This document shows, piece by piece, positions 1-6,997 of a DNA stretch of 64,000 nt; position 1 is the stretch's first letter; each line of letters starts with the position of its first letter. Origin of the DNA: Symbioplanes lichenis (lineage in GTDB: Bacteria; Actinomycetota; Actinomycetes; Mycobacteriales; Micromonosporaceae). A model generated the notes under the pieces. That model saw only the letters and a program-made list of their open reading frames with translations, made no database searches and was not told the origin of the DNA. A program made the position numbers and the translations under genes. Location of the stretch: NCBI RefSeq assembly GCF_030709675.1, contig NZ_JAUZQD010000029.1, positions 1-64,000 of the forward strand, given 5' to 3'.

Positions 1-1297
1 GCGAGCGGGCGGCGGGGTTTGTCACCTCGCCAGTGGCGGAGGCGGTCACGGCGGGGCGAGAGCGGCTGGCGAAGGTTGTCAACCCACCGCACTTTCGCCG
101 TCCCCGGTGCGCCACACCCGTCACCCCGTGATCGTGGGACGGACCTCGACCTGGCCACCGAGCCGTCGAGTTGCCCTGGCTCTCGCCGTCCACGGCCCGG
201 CCGGTGTGCGTAATGGTGTGGCAACCGCGCGACAATGCCAACGCCGCAGGCGGCAATGAGCAGTGCCATGCGCAGCCCTGAACGCAACCATTTCGTCGCA
301 GACCCTGTGGCCTATCAACACGCTCGCATGACATCCGACGGTTTACCCCGCCGTCCTTACCGGTTGACAATTTGTAGTGTAAGGCTGTCAATGCTTGAGG
401 TGGCCGCCTCCCGTGTGAAGTCGCCGGAAGTGCAAGTCCGGAGCCGCGCAACTGAAAGAACTGGCGTCGTCTTCCCGGCCAGCCCTGCGGAATGTCCGGT
501 CGTCGATTGTCGTCGACGCAGTGGGCCGATTGCGCGCCAGCATGTCCTGGCCTATCCGCACCGATGGTGCGCAGCGCGATCCGGCCCGCTCGACGGTCCG
601 CGGTGACGATCCGGGCTGACCGAGGCGCGGCACCGCGTTCCGGTCTGCCCGCGAACGGGAGGAGAAGCGTCCGCGGCGGCCAGCTTTCCGACGGCCTTCG
701 TGCGGCGGCCGACGGCCTTCGCGCGGTAACGGTCGACGGCCCTCGTGCGGTAGCGGCCGACGGCTCTCGTGCGGTGGCGGCCGACGGCAAGAAGGGGCGA
801 CCGGCGGGTGAGAGCGAATCGACCGAGGGCGTGGCGCCGGTAGTGAGGTTGAAGTGATCACTGGTGTGGCGCTGGTGGCGTGGTGGAAAATCCGTCGACG
901 CACGGCGTGTAGGAGAGGGGCATGGTCGTGCGATTGCGGCGGGCTGCGGTGTGGCTGGGATGCGCGGCGTGGCGGGCTGCGGCGCGGCTGGGACGGGTGA
1001 CGACGCGGGTGAGGTGGGCGGCGTGGTGGGCCACGGTGCGGGGAGCGGCCGGGGCCGGGGGCGCGTCGGTGGGGCGGGGAGCACTCCGCCGGGGCCGCTC
1101 GCGCCGGGCGCCCAGTAACCCTCGCGGCGAGCGCGCTGCTCGGCCTGCCGGCGGGTGTGCAGCCGGAACTTGCCCCAGTCGCGCCGCTCCTGGTGCTCGC
1201 GCCGGAACTGCTCGTGCAGCGGGCACCGGCGTGGCGACCGGGTGCGATCGCGCATCCCGGCCAGCTGCGCCCGGCTGAATAGTGCCAGCTGTCCCAT
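1..1297 (-). CDS. Open frame with small conserved-looking actinobacterial N-terminus; no stop before window edge
   Basis: The ATG at 1297 opens a frame beginning MGQLALFSRAQLAGMRDRT and continuing with a charged Arg/Glu/His-rich stretch to about position 1110. This looks like a short hypothetical protein I recall from Micromonosporaceae. Codons in this first 65-80-residue part are strongly GC3-biased. After that the frame becomes Pro/Ala-rich and then loses coding character (codon bias weakens, Cys and rare codons rise), yet I read no stop codon down to position 1. The genuine coding part is probably only about 1050-1297, with the original stop lost or shifted. Function unknown. A weak GGGAG lies 13 nt upstream of the start. 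Confidence 0.4.
   Translation of the reverse strand, partial: MGQLALFSRAQLAGMRDRTRSPRRCPLHEQFRREHQERRDWGKFRLHTRRQAEQRARREGYWAPGASGPGGVLPAPPTRPRPRPLPAPWPTTPPTSPASSPVPAAPQPATPRIPATPQPAAIARPCPSPTRRASTDFPPRHQRHTSDHFNLTTGATPSVDSLSPAGRPFLPSAATAREPSAATARGPSTVTARRPSAAARRPSESWPPRTLLLPFAGRPERGAAPRSARIVTADRRAGRIALRTIGADRPGHAGAQSAHCVDDNRRPDIPQGWPGRRRQFFQLRGSGLALPATSHGRRPPQALTALHYKLSTGKDGGVNRRMSCERVDRPQGLRRNGCVQGCAWHCSLPPAALALSRGCHTITHTGRAVDGESQGNSTARWPGRGPSHDHGVTGVAHRGRRKCGGLTTFASRSRPAVTASATGEVTNPAARS
364..392 (+). promoter_or_regulatory. Sigma-70-like promoter upstream of structured leader
   Basis: A perfect -35 TTGACA (364-369) is followed by a 17-nt spacer and GTCAAT (387-392) as a weak -10. The same bases form an inverted repeat, TTGACA and TGTCAA, so the site could also be an operator. 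It lies directly upstream of the riboswitch-like leader. The start would be near 399. Confidence 0.4.
395..495 (+). promoter_or_regulatory. Cobalamin-riboswitch-like leader element
   Basis: Three blocks occur in the order expected for cobalamin riboswitches: a GAGGTGGCC block (397-405); a hairpin GCCGGA/TCCGG around an AGTGCAAG loop (about 423-441); and CGCGCAACTG (445-454), resembling the conserved CCGCCACTG/CCGCAACTG box. A possible degenerate B12-box-like stretch, CCAGCCCTGCGG, follows near 479-490. The match is partial: the B12 box is poor and no cobalamin, cobalt or methionine gene follows. The nearest solid plus-strand gene is threonine synthase, 1.1 kb away. It may be a degenerate or orphan element. 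Confidence 0.35.
689..788. repeat. Tandem 24-bp minisatellite
   Basis: The heptamer CGACGGC recurs at 689, 710, 734, 758 and 782, giving one 21-bp and three 24-bp spacings. The unit is roughly CGACGGCCCTCGTGCGGTAG plus four bases. Because 24 is a multiple of three, every frame shows an 8-residue peptide repeat, which inflates spurious open frames here. Confidence 0.8.
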
Positions 1298-1590
1298 GCC
1301 GAAGATTGTGCTCCCGGGTGGCCCGCGATGTCGCATCAAATTGACGATCCGGTGTGCCAAAAAAGAAAAAGTAACGGCCGTCACGCTGTCGCCGAAGAAT
1401 GGTTGATGAAAGCAAACATGACGTTTTGCCAAAGCCGATGATGGGGGGCTAACGTGATGCGCGAGTCGGCACGTGCCGATGAAAGCGCAGATGCAGTCGG
1501 GGTGCCCCTGGAGGTGGCCCCGCGGATCGGCAGGGCGAGGGCGCCTTTGCCCGACTGCGGCGGTTCTGTGCGGCTTGTTGGAGACGTAGG

Positions 1591-2814
1591 GTGGTGATCA
1601 TGACGTACTCGGCTCTCAGTCATCTGGAGTGCTCGCGGACCGGTGAGCCCTACGACGCCGGTGTGGTGCAGGGGGTGAGTGCTGCGGGGGTGCCGTTGCT
1701 TGCTCGGTACGACGTGGAGCTGGCGGCGAAGACGTTCAGCAAGGAGGCGCTGGCGGGGCGTCCGGCGTCGATGTGGCGCTACCACGAGATGCTGCCCGTG
1801 GGGTCGCCGGAGAGTGTCGTCTCGCTCGGAGAGGTCATGACGCCATTGGTGCCATTGCCGCGTTACGGGGCTCGGATCGGCGTACCTCAGCTGCTTCTGA
1901 AGGACGAGGGGCTGGTGCCGACCGGCACGTTCAAGGCGCGCGGGGCCGCGGTGGGGGTGTCGCGTGCCAAAGAACTGGGCGTGCAGGGGGTGGCCATGCC
2001 GACGAACGGGAACGCGGGGGCGGCCTGGGCGCTCTATGCGGCGCGGGCGGGGCTGCCGAGTTTGATCGCGATGCCGGTCGGGGCGCCGGAGATCACCCGC
2101 AAGGAGGTGGCTGTCGCGGGCGGCGAGCTCTTTCTGGTGGACGGGCTGATCGGGGACGCTGGGCGGCTGGTCGCGGCGGCCGTGCGGGAGCGGCCGGGCT
2201 GGCAGGAGGTGTCGACGCTCAAGGAGCCCTATCGGCTCGAGGGCAAGAAGACGATGGGCTACGAGATCGCCGAGCAGCTCGGGTGGGAGGTGCCGGACGT
2301 CATCCTCTATCCGGCCGGCGGTGGCGTCGGGCTGATCGGGATCTGGAAGGCGCTGCTGGAGCTGCGGGAGCTCGGCTGGATCGGCAACCGGTTGCCGCGG
2401 CTGGTCGCCGTGCAGGCGGAGGGGTGTGCGCCGATCGTGAAGGCGTTCCAGGAGGGGGCCGACGTGAGCGAGCCGTTCCCGGACGCGCGGACGGTGGCCT
2501 TCGGGATCACGGTGCCGAAGGCGCTCGGCGACTTCCTGGTGTTGCGGGCGGTGCGGGAGACGGCCGGCACGGCGGTCGCGGTCAGTGACGCGGATCTGCT
2601 GGCCGAGCAGCGGCGGGTGGCCGCGGACGAGGGGACCTTCATCTGCCCGGAGGGAGCGGCCTGCCTGGCGGCGGCGCGCGACTTGCGGTCGGCCGGGTGG
2701 ATCGGCGCGGGGGAGCGGGTGGTGGTGCTCAACACGGGTACGGGCCTCAAGTATCCGGAGACTGTCGAGGTCGACGCCCCGATTCTGCCCGTGGACGGGG
2801 CCATTCCCCGCTGA
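1591..2814 (+). CDS. thrC: Threonine synthase (PLP-dependent, fold type II)
   Basis: This cytoplasmic enzyme would convert O-phosphohomoserine to threonine. The 407-residue length fits the short bacterial ThrC type. Visible signatures are the PLP-lysine loop TGTFKARGAA (near residue 115), the phosphate-binding NGNAGAAWA segment, the glycine-rich GGGVGLIG loop and a C-terminal TGTGLKYPE. An N-terminal Cys-containing segment (HLECSRTGEPY) resembles the zinc-ribbon-like start of this subfamily. The GTG at 1591 sits 6 nt after GGAGA (1580-1584); the in-frame ATG at 1600 is an alternative. The gene stands alone, with no homoserine-pathway neighbours. A related PLP lyase cannot be fully excluded. 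Confidence 0.85.
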   Translation: MVIMTYSALSHLECSRTGEPYDAGVVQGVSAAGVPLLARYDVELAAKTFSKEALAGRPASMWRYHEMLPVGSPESVVSLGEVMTPLVPLPRYGARIGVPQLLLKDEGLVPTGTFKARGAAVGVSRAKELGVQGVAMPTNGNAGAAWALYAARAGLPSLIAMPVGAPEITRKEVAVAGGELFLVDGLIGDAGRLVAAAVRERPGWQEVSTLKEPYRLEGKKTMGYEIAEQLGWEVPDVILYPAGGGVGLIGIWKALLELRELGWIGNRLPRLVAVQAEGCAPIVKAFQEGADVSEPFPDARTVAFGITVPKALGDFLVLRAVRETAGTAVAVSDADLLAEQRRVAADEGTFICPEGAACLAAARDLRSAGWIGAGERVVVLNTGTGLKYPETVEVDAPILPVDGAIPR

Positions 2815-2883
2815 GGCGCGGTGCGGTGGGTGGCCGCGCTTTTGAGGTGCGGTGCGGTGGGCGGTGGCGCTTGCGCGGTGAGA

Positions 2884-2927
2884 CGTGGTGGGGCGTCGTG
2901 TCGCGGGTGGCGTGGTGGGGCGTCGTG
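2884..2927. repeat. 17-bp direct repeat in G-rich spacer
   Basis: CGTGGTGGGGCGTCGTG occurs twice (2884-2900 and 2911-2927) in the spacer after thrC. The surrounding 2815-2950 is G/T-rich and shows no convincing gene. Confidence 0.7.
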
Positions 2928-2951
2928 CGGTGGGCGGCGGTGGCTGCGGTG

Positions 2952-3200
2952 TTACGGGCGGTGGCGGTGGCGGTGGACCAGGATGATGACGATGATGTTG
3001 GAGACCAGGGCCAGGGTGACGACGGCGGCGCGGGTGCCGAAGAGGACTGCTTCGACGGGGACCACGATGTAGGTGAGGGCGCAGAGGATGGACAGCGTGG
3101 GGAAGGGGCGCGGGCCGCGCATCCGGGCGGCGAACGCGGGATCGGCGCGGGTGAGGTCGTGTTCGATGTCTCGCAGGGCTCGCTGCTGCTGATCGTCCAT
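2952..3200 (-). CDS. DUF3040-type small membrane protein
   Basis: The 82-residue protein has a charged N-terminal helix (MDDQQQRALRDIEHDL, then a short Asp/Ala/Arg-rich segment) followed by two hydrophobic stretches (about residues 33-51 and 58-74) and a His/Arg tail. This is the layout of the actinobacterial DUF3040 family: a short amphipathic helix with two transmembrane segments. Function is unknown; these proteins sit in the cytoplasmic membrane. It is preceded by the 20-bp tandem repeat array and appears to be a single-gene unit. Confidence 0.75.
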   Translation of the reverse strand: MDDQQQRALRDIEHDLTRADPAFAARMRGPRPFPTLSILCALTYIVVPVEAVLFGTRAAVVTLALVSNIIVIILVHRHRHRP

Positions 3201-3308
3201 CGCTGACCGGCCTTCTGCAGACCTGGCGAGCCCTCAGACTACCCTGCGGGGGTCCTTCGGCGGTACGGCGTTCGTCGATGCTTTCGTGCGGTTGCCGTCG
3301 TGAGATGC

Positions 3309-3489
3309 CGGCCGTCCGGGATGCTGACCGGCCGTCGGGAGCGCCGATCGGCCGTCCGGGGTGTCGACCGGCCGTCGGGAGCGCCGACCGGCCGTCCGGG
3401 GTGTCGACCAGTCGTCGGGGGTGCTGACCGGCCGTCGGGGGCGCCGATCGGCCGTCGGGGGTGCCGATCGGCTGTCGGAGGATGCCGGT
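3309..3489. repeat. Nine tandem 20-bp repeats
   Basis: Units of the form CGGCCGTCGGGGGCGCCGAT start at 3309, 3329, 3349, 3369, 3389, 3409, 3429, 3449 and 3469. They alternate between GTCCGGG and GTCGGGA variants and are degenerate at the right end. The 20-bp period is not a multiple of three, so the overlapping minus-strand frames are unlikely to be coding. The array fills the 3201-3537 spacer, which otherwise holds no gene. Confidence 0.85.
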
Positions 3490-3537
3490 CGGCCTGGGTG
3501 GGAACTCGACTCGGACGGCATCTCGTGAGTCGTCGCC

Positions 3538-4170
3538 TCATGAGAAGCGGATCCACCACTGTTGGGTGTGAAACACCGTGTCCGGGTCATCCGAGCATTC
3601 CGCCATGATCGGACCGGTCTCATCGCGCCGCACAGCGAGGCAGCGTCCGGCGGGCGGGCCGTCATATCGGAGCTTCCAGGGCGTGAAGCCCGGCTGCGCG
3701 GAGCTGAGGTTGTCGAAGTGCCAGGCGTGGGCGTCGTCGCACGAGATCGAACCGACGGTGTCCGCCGTCAGAGCCGCCATGCAGCTGTTCGTGCCCTCGA
3801 GTCGCACCTTGGCCTGAGCGGGTCCACCGGCGGCGATCATGGTGAACGCCTGTGCGGGCTTGTTGTTGCATCCGACCATGGCGAAGGAAGTGCTGGACGT
3901 GTCGATGCACGCGTTGCCGCCGGCGCGGATGTCGAACTTCCCCTGGCCGACGACGGCGGGCGCGGGCGGGGGTGTCCGCTCGTCCGGCTTCAGCGCCAGC
4001 AGGCTGATGAAGGTCGACGAGCCGAGAGTCAGGAGCGCGATGACGACCCCGGGCAGCGTCGTGCCGGCCTGTGGATCCTTGCGATGTCTGATCCTGACGA
4101 ACACTGCGACGACCAGGATCGTGAGAGTCACCGAACCAACCGCGGCGAGGGCTGCCCACATCGGCTGCAT
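3538..4170 (-). CDS. Membrane-anchored protein with beta-trefoil-like C-terminus
   Basis: This 210-residue protein is of uncertain function. Two hydrophobic helices (about residues 5-25 and 41-62) precede a Pro-rich linker. The following extracytoplasmic domain (about 75-210) contains paired cysteines and repeated W/F-containing strands such as AWHFDNLSS and QQWWIRF. The pattern resembles ricin-type or fascin-like beta-trefoil carbohydrate-binding modules, including the short ADGRCLAV-like strand GRCLAVRRDE. Membrane topology is confident; the trefoil assignment is inference from strand spacing. The upstream gap to the transporter genes is short, but no overlap ties them. Confidence 0.6.
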   Translation of the reverse strand: MQPMWAALAAVGSVTLTILVVAVFVRIRHRKDPQAGTTLPGVVIALLTLGSSTFISLLALKPDERTPPPAPAVVGQGKFDIRAGGNACIDTSSTSFAMVGCNNKPAQAFTMIAAGGPAQAKVRLEGTNSCMAALTADTVGSISCDDAHAWHFDNLSSAQPGFTPWKLRYDGPPAGRCLAVRRDETGPIMAECSDDPDTVFHTQQWWIRFS

Positions 4171-4234
4171 GACCTCATCCAGCCATAGCGTTGCAGATCA
4201 ATGTGTTGGACGCTGATATCCGACACCGGGGACG

Positions 4235-4966
4235 TCACGCGGTGGTGTGGCGGACCCAGGGGGCGAGGCGGTGTTCGATGGCGACCAGGAGGGAGAAGAG
4301 GGCGATGCTCAGGGCCGCCAGCAAGGTGATGGCGGCGAAGGCGAGGGCCGTGTCGGCGCCCGCGTTCTGGATGAGGAAGCCCAGGCCGGCCGTGGCGCCG
4401 AAGAGTTCGCCGACCAGGGCGCCGATCACGGCCAGGGGCATGGCCGTCTTCAGGCCGACGAAGATGTGGGGGAGGGCGGCCGGGCCGCGTACGCGCCAGA
4501 AGGTCTGCAGCCGCGAGGCGGTGAGGGAGCGGGCCAGCTCGACCAGGTCGGCGGGGGTGGTGCCGAGGCCGGTGGCGGTGGCCAGCACGATCGGGAAGAA
4601 GGCCATGAGGGCGGCCAGGACGACCTTGGGGCCCGCGCCGAAGCCCAGCCAGACCAGCAGCAACGGGGCGAAGGCCAGCTTGGGTACGGCATTCAGAGCC
4701 ACTAGGGCTGGATACATCGCGCGGGCCACCCAGTCGGAGGCGGCGAGCGCGGTGCCCAGCAGGATGCCGGCCGCCGCGGCGAGGGCGAAGCCCTGCACCG
4801 TTTCCCACAGCGTGACCCCGGCGGCGGACAGCAGGTCGCCGGGGTGGCGGCGGAAGGCGCCGACGACGGCCGGGGGCGCCGGCACCAGGTAGGACTCGAT
4901 GCGCAGCGCCACGACGGTGAGCCACCAGGCCAGGATCAGGGCCGCGCCGCCGGCCAGGCGGATCAT
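4235..4966 (-). CDS. ABC transporter permease, SsuC/ThiX-like
   Basis: The 243-residue inner-membrane permease has about six hydrophobic helices and the EAA-type cytoplasmic loop (ELARSLTASRLQTFWRVRGP, residues about 133-152). It is typical of the nitrate/sulfonate/pyrimidine-precursor import family. The ATG at 4966 overlaps the TGA of the binding-protein gene by 4 bp, so both are translated from one mRNA. No ATPase gene follows: the next minus-strand gene downstream is unrelated. Energy would have to come from an ATPase encoded elsewhere. The substrate cannot be told from sequence. Confidence 0.85.
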   Translation of the reverse strand: MIRLAGGAALILAWWLTVVALRIESYLVPAPPAVVGAFRRHPGDLLSAAGVTLWETVQGFALAAAAGILLGTALAASDWVARAMYPALVALNAVPKLAFAPLLLVWLGFGAGPKVVLAALMAFFPIVLATATGLGTTPADLVELARSLTASRLQTFWRVRGPAALPHIFVGLKTAMPLAVIGALVGELFGATAGLGFLIQNAGADTALAFAAITLLAALSIALFSLLVAIEHRLAPWVRHTTA

Positions 4967-5928
4967 CCCTTGGGGGCGAGGTCGTACGCGATGACCTGCC
5001 CGGCGTCGAATCCGGCGGGCACGGCTCCGGCCGACTGCATGACGGCGACGCCCCGGTCCACTTTCGCCTGGTCGAAGGAGCCGAGCGGGCGGACGTACGG
5101 GCGCATGAGCTCGAGTTCCTTCGCGGCGACGGCGGCGGGCTGGGTGCTCTGGTGCTTGGCGAGCGTGGCGCCGGCCTCGGCGGGGTGGTCGACGGCGTAC
5201 TCGAGGCCACGCAGCATCACGGCGGTGAAGCGGCGGATGCGCTCGGGATCCTCGGTGGCTTTCCGGGTGACGGCGAGGCCGTTGCCGTACAGGTCGGGCA
5301 GGATGTCGGCGTAGGGCAGGACCACCGCGGAGCGGCCCTTCGCCGCGGCCTCGACCCCGGGCCGGCCCACGACGAACTGGGTGGCGGCGTCGATGCTGCC
5401 CGCGGCGAGGCCCTGCGCCATCTGCTGGGCGGGCATGGTGACCCATCGGACGCCGTTCGGATCCGCGCCGGCGAGTTCGGCATACGGTTCGTAGAGCACG
5501 CGGACCACACCGCCGGGGATGTAGGCGACGCGCTTGCCCTTGAGGTCGGCGGGCTTCGTGATGCCGCTGCCGTCGAGCGCCATGAGGCAGGCGAGCGTCT
5601 TCTGGTGCACGGCGCTGACGATGCGGAAGTCGGTGAAGGTGCCCTTGCCGTACTCGATGAGCGCGGCCGCCACGTCCACGGCGGCGAAGTCGGCCCGCCC
5701 GCCCTGGAGCAGCTGGAGGTTCTGACCCGTACCGTTGCCGGGCCGGATCTCGACGTCGAAGCCGGCCTCGCGGAACCAGCCCTGGTCGATGGCGACCTGG
5801 ACGTAGGCCTCCCGGCCCTGCACGCCCACGCCGGTGAGGTAGACGATTGTGTCCAGGGTCGCGTCGTCGCCGCCGCTGGATCCGCAGCCGGCCAGGAGAA
5901 TCAGGACAGCTAGCAGCGCCCGCTTCAT
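4963..5928 (-). CDS. Substrate-binding lipoprotein, NMT1/THI5-like
   Basis: The 321-residue lipoprotein has a short signal peptide ending in the lipobox LLAGC (Cys15), giving anchorage on the outer face of the membrane. The mature part is a type II periplasmic-binding fold with the family's GWFREAGFDVEI, LLQGGRADFAAVD and PADLKGKRVAYI elements. This family binds aromatic or sulfonated small molecules such as hydroxymethylpyrimidine precursors, riboflavin or alkanesulfonates; the ligand here is unknown. The start at ATG 5928 gives a proper signal peptide. It is the first gene of the two-gene operon with the permease and diverges from the alcohol dehydrogenase at 5972. Confidence 0.85.
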   Translation of the reverse strand: MKRALLAVLILLAGCGSSGGDDATLDTIVYLTGVGVQGREAYVQVAIDQGWFREAGFDVEIRPGNGTGQNLQLLQGGRADFAAVDVAAALIEYGKGTFTDFRIVSAVHQKTLACLMALDGSGITKPADLKGKRVAYIPGGVVRVLYEPYAELAGADPNGVRWVTMPAQQMAQGLAAGSIDAATQFVVGRPGVEAAAKGRSAVVLPYADILPDLYGNGLAVTRKATEDPERIRRFTAVMLRGLEYAVDHPAEAGATLAKHQSTQPAAVAAKELELMRPYVRPLGSFDQAKVDRGVAVMQSAGAVPAGFDAGQVIAYDLAPKG

Positions 5929-5971
5929 GGGGATCGACAGTAATGAATGACAGGCGCAGGGGGGAAGCGAT

Positions 5972-6997
5972 ATGCGAGCAGTGATCTTCGACAGTTTCGG
6001 CGGGCCGGTCCGCCTGGCCGAGGTGCCCGAGCCCGAGCCGCCCGCCGGTGGGGTGGTCGTCGAGGTCCGCGCGACCGGCCTGTGCCGCAGCGACTGGCAC
6101 GGCTGGCAGGGCCACGACCCCGACATCCGCCTGCCGCATGTCCCGGGGCACGAGCTCGCCGGGGTTGTCACGGCGGTCGGTGCCGGCGTGACGCGCTGGC
6201 AGGCCGGGGACCGCGTCACCACGCCGTTCGTGTGCGCCTGCGGCACCTGCCCGGCCTGCCTCGCCGGCGACCAGCAGGTCTGCCACCGGCAGGAGCAGCC
6301 AGGCTTCACGCACTGGGGATCCTTCGCCGACCGGGTGGTCGTCCGGCACGCCGACACCAATCTGGTACGCCTCCCGGCCGCCCTCGATTTCGTCGCGGCG
6401 GCCGGTCTGGGCTGCCGGTTCGCGACGGCGTTCCGGGCCGTGGCCGACCAGGGGCGCGTGCGGCCCGGCGACTGGCTGGCCGTCCACGGTTGCGGCGGCG
6501 TCGGCTTGTCGGCGGTGATGATCGGCGCTGCCGCCGGGGCCCGGGTGGTCGCCGTGGACGTCGCCCCGGAGGCGCTGGAGCTGGCGAAACGGTTCGGCGC
6601 CGAGGTGACCGTGGACGCCACGACCGTCGACGTGCCGTCCGTCGTCCGGGAGGTGACCGGCGGGGGCGCCCACGTCTCGCTGGACGCGCTGGGCAGCGCC
6701 GCCACGATGACCGGGTCGATCGAGTCACTGCGCCGCCGGGGCCGCCACGTGCAGGTCGGGCTGCTCCCCGCCGCCCAGGGGCGCCCGGCCGTGCCGATGG
6801 AGCTCGTGATCGCCTTCGAGCTGGAGATCGTGGGCAGCCACGGGATGCCCGCTCACGCGTACGAGCGGATGCTGGGCCTGGTCGAACGCGGCCTGTTGCG
6901 GCCCGCCGAGCTCGTCACCCGCCGGATCGGCCTGGACGAGGCGCCCGCCGCCCTGGCCGGACCGTTCCCGGCCGGGACGACGGTGATCGTGCCCTAA
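5972..6997 (+). CDS. Zinc-dependent medium-chain alcohol dehydrogenase
   Basis: The 341-residue MDR-superfamily oxidoreductase interconverts an alcohol and an aldehyde or ketone with NAD(P). Catalytic zinc ligands are visible in LCRSDWH (Cys38) and PGHELAG. The structural-zinc loop CACGTCPACLAGDQQVC provides four cysteines. The Rossmann motif is HGCGGVGLS, followed by VAVDVAPEALELAKRFGA; the Asp after the second strand suggests NAD preference. It diverges from the importer operon with a 43-bp spacer. Its last 4 bp overlap the end of the convergent serine hydrolase gene. Substrate unknown. Confidence 0.88.
   Translation: MRAVIFDSFGGPVRLAEVPEPEPPAGGVVVEVRATGLCRSDWHGWQGHDPDIRLPHVPGHELAGVVTAVGAGVTRWQAGDRVTTPFVCACGTCPACLAGDQQVCHRQEQPGFTHWGSFADRVVVRHADTNLVRLPAALDFVAAAGLGCRFATAFRAVADQGRVRPGDWLAVHGCGGVGLSAVMIGAAAGARVVAVDVAPEALELAKRFGAEVTVDATTVDVPSVVREVTGGGAHVSLDALGSAATMTGSIESLRRRGRHVQVGLLPAAQGRPAVPMELVIAFELEIVGSHGMPAHAYERMLGLVERGLLRPAELVTRRIGLDEAPAALAGPFPAGTTVIVP

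Noticed and set aside
420..445. tRNA T-arm (GTGCAAGTCC resembles GTTCAAGTCC)
   Set aside because: No acceptor stem, anticodon arm or CCA-proximal pairing can be drawn around it. The cobalamin-like reading explains the flanking boxes better.
3309..3489. CRISPR array
   Set aside because: Units are contiguous 20-mers without unique spacers, and no cas gene is present.
3234..3665. Minus-strand frames over the 20-bp repeat array encoding Pro/Arg/Asp-rich peptides
   Set aside because: The 20-bp period shifts frame each unit, and the two overlapping frames differ; there is no ribosome-binding site or family.
4235..6673. A single 812-residue fused protein containing the permease
   Set aside because: The part before ATG 4966 is another frame of the binding-protein gene. 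The ATGA overlap and RBS-type spacing fit two separate genes.
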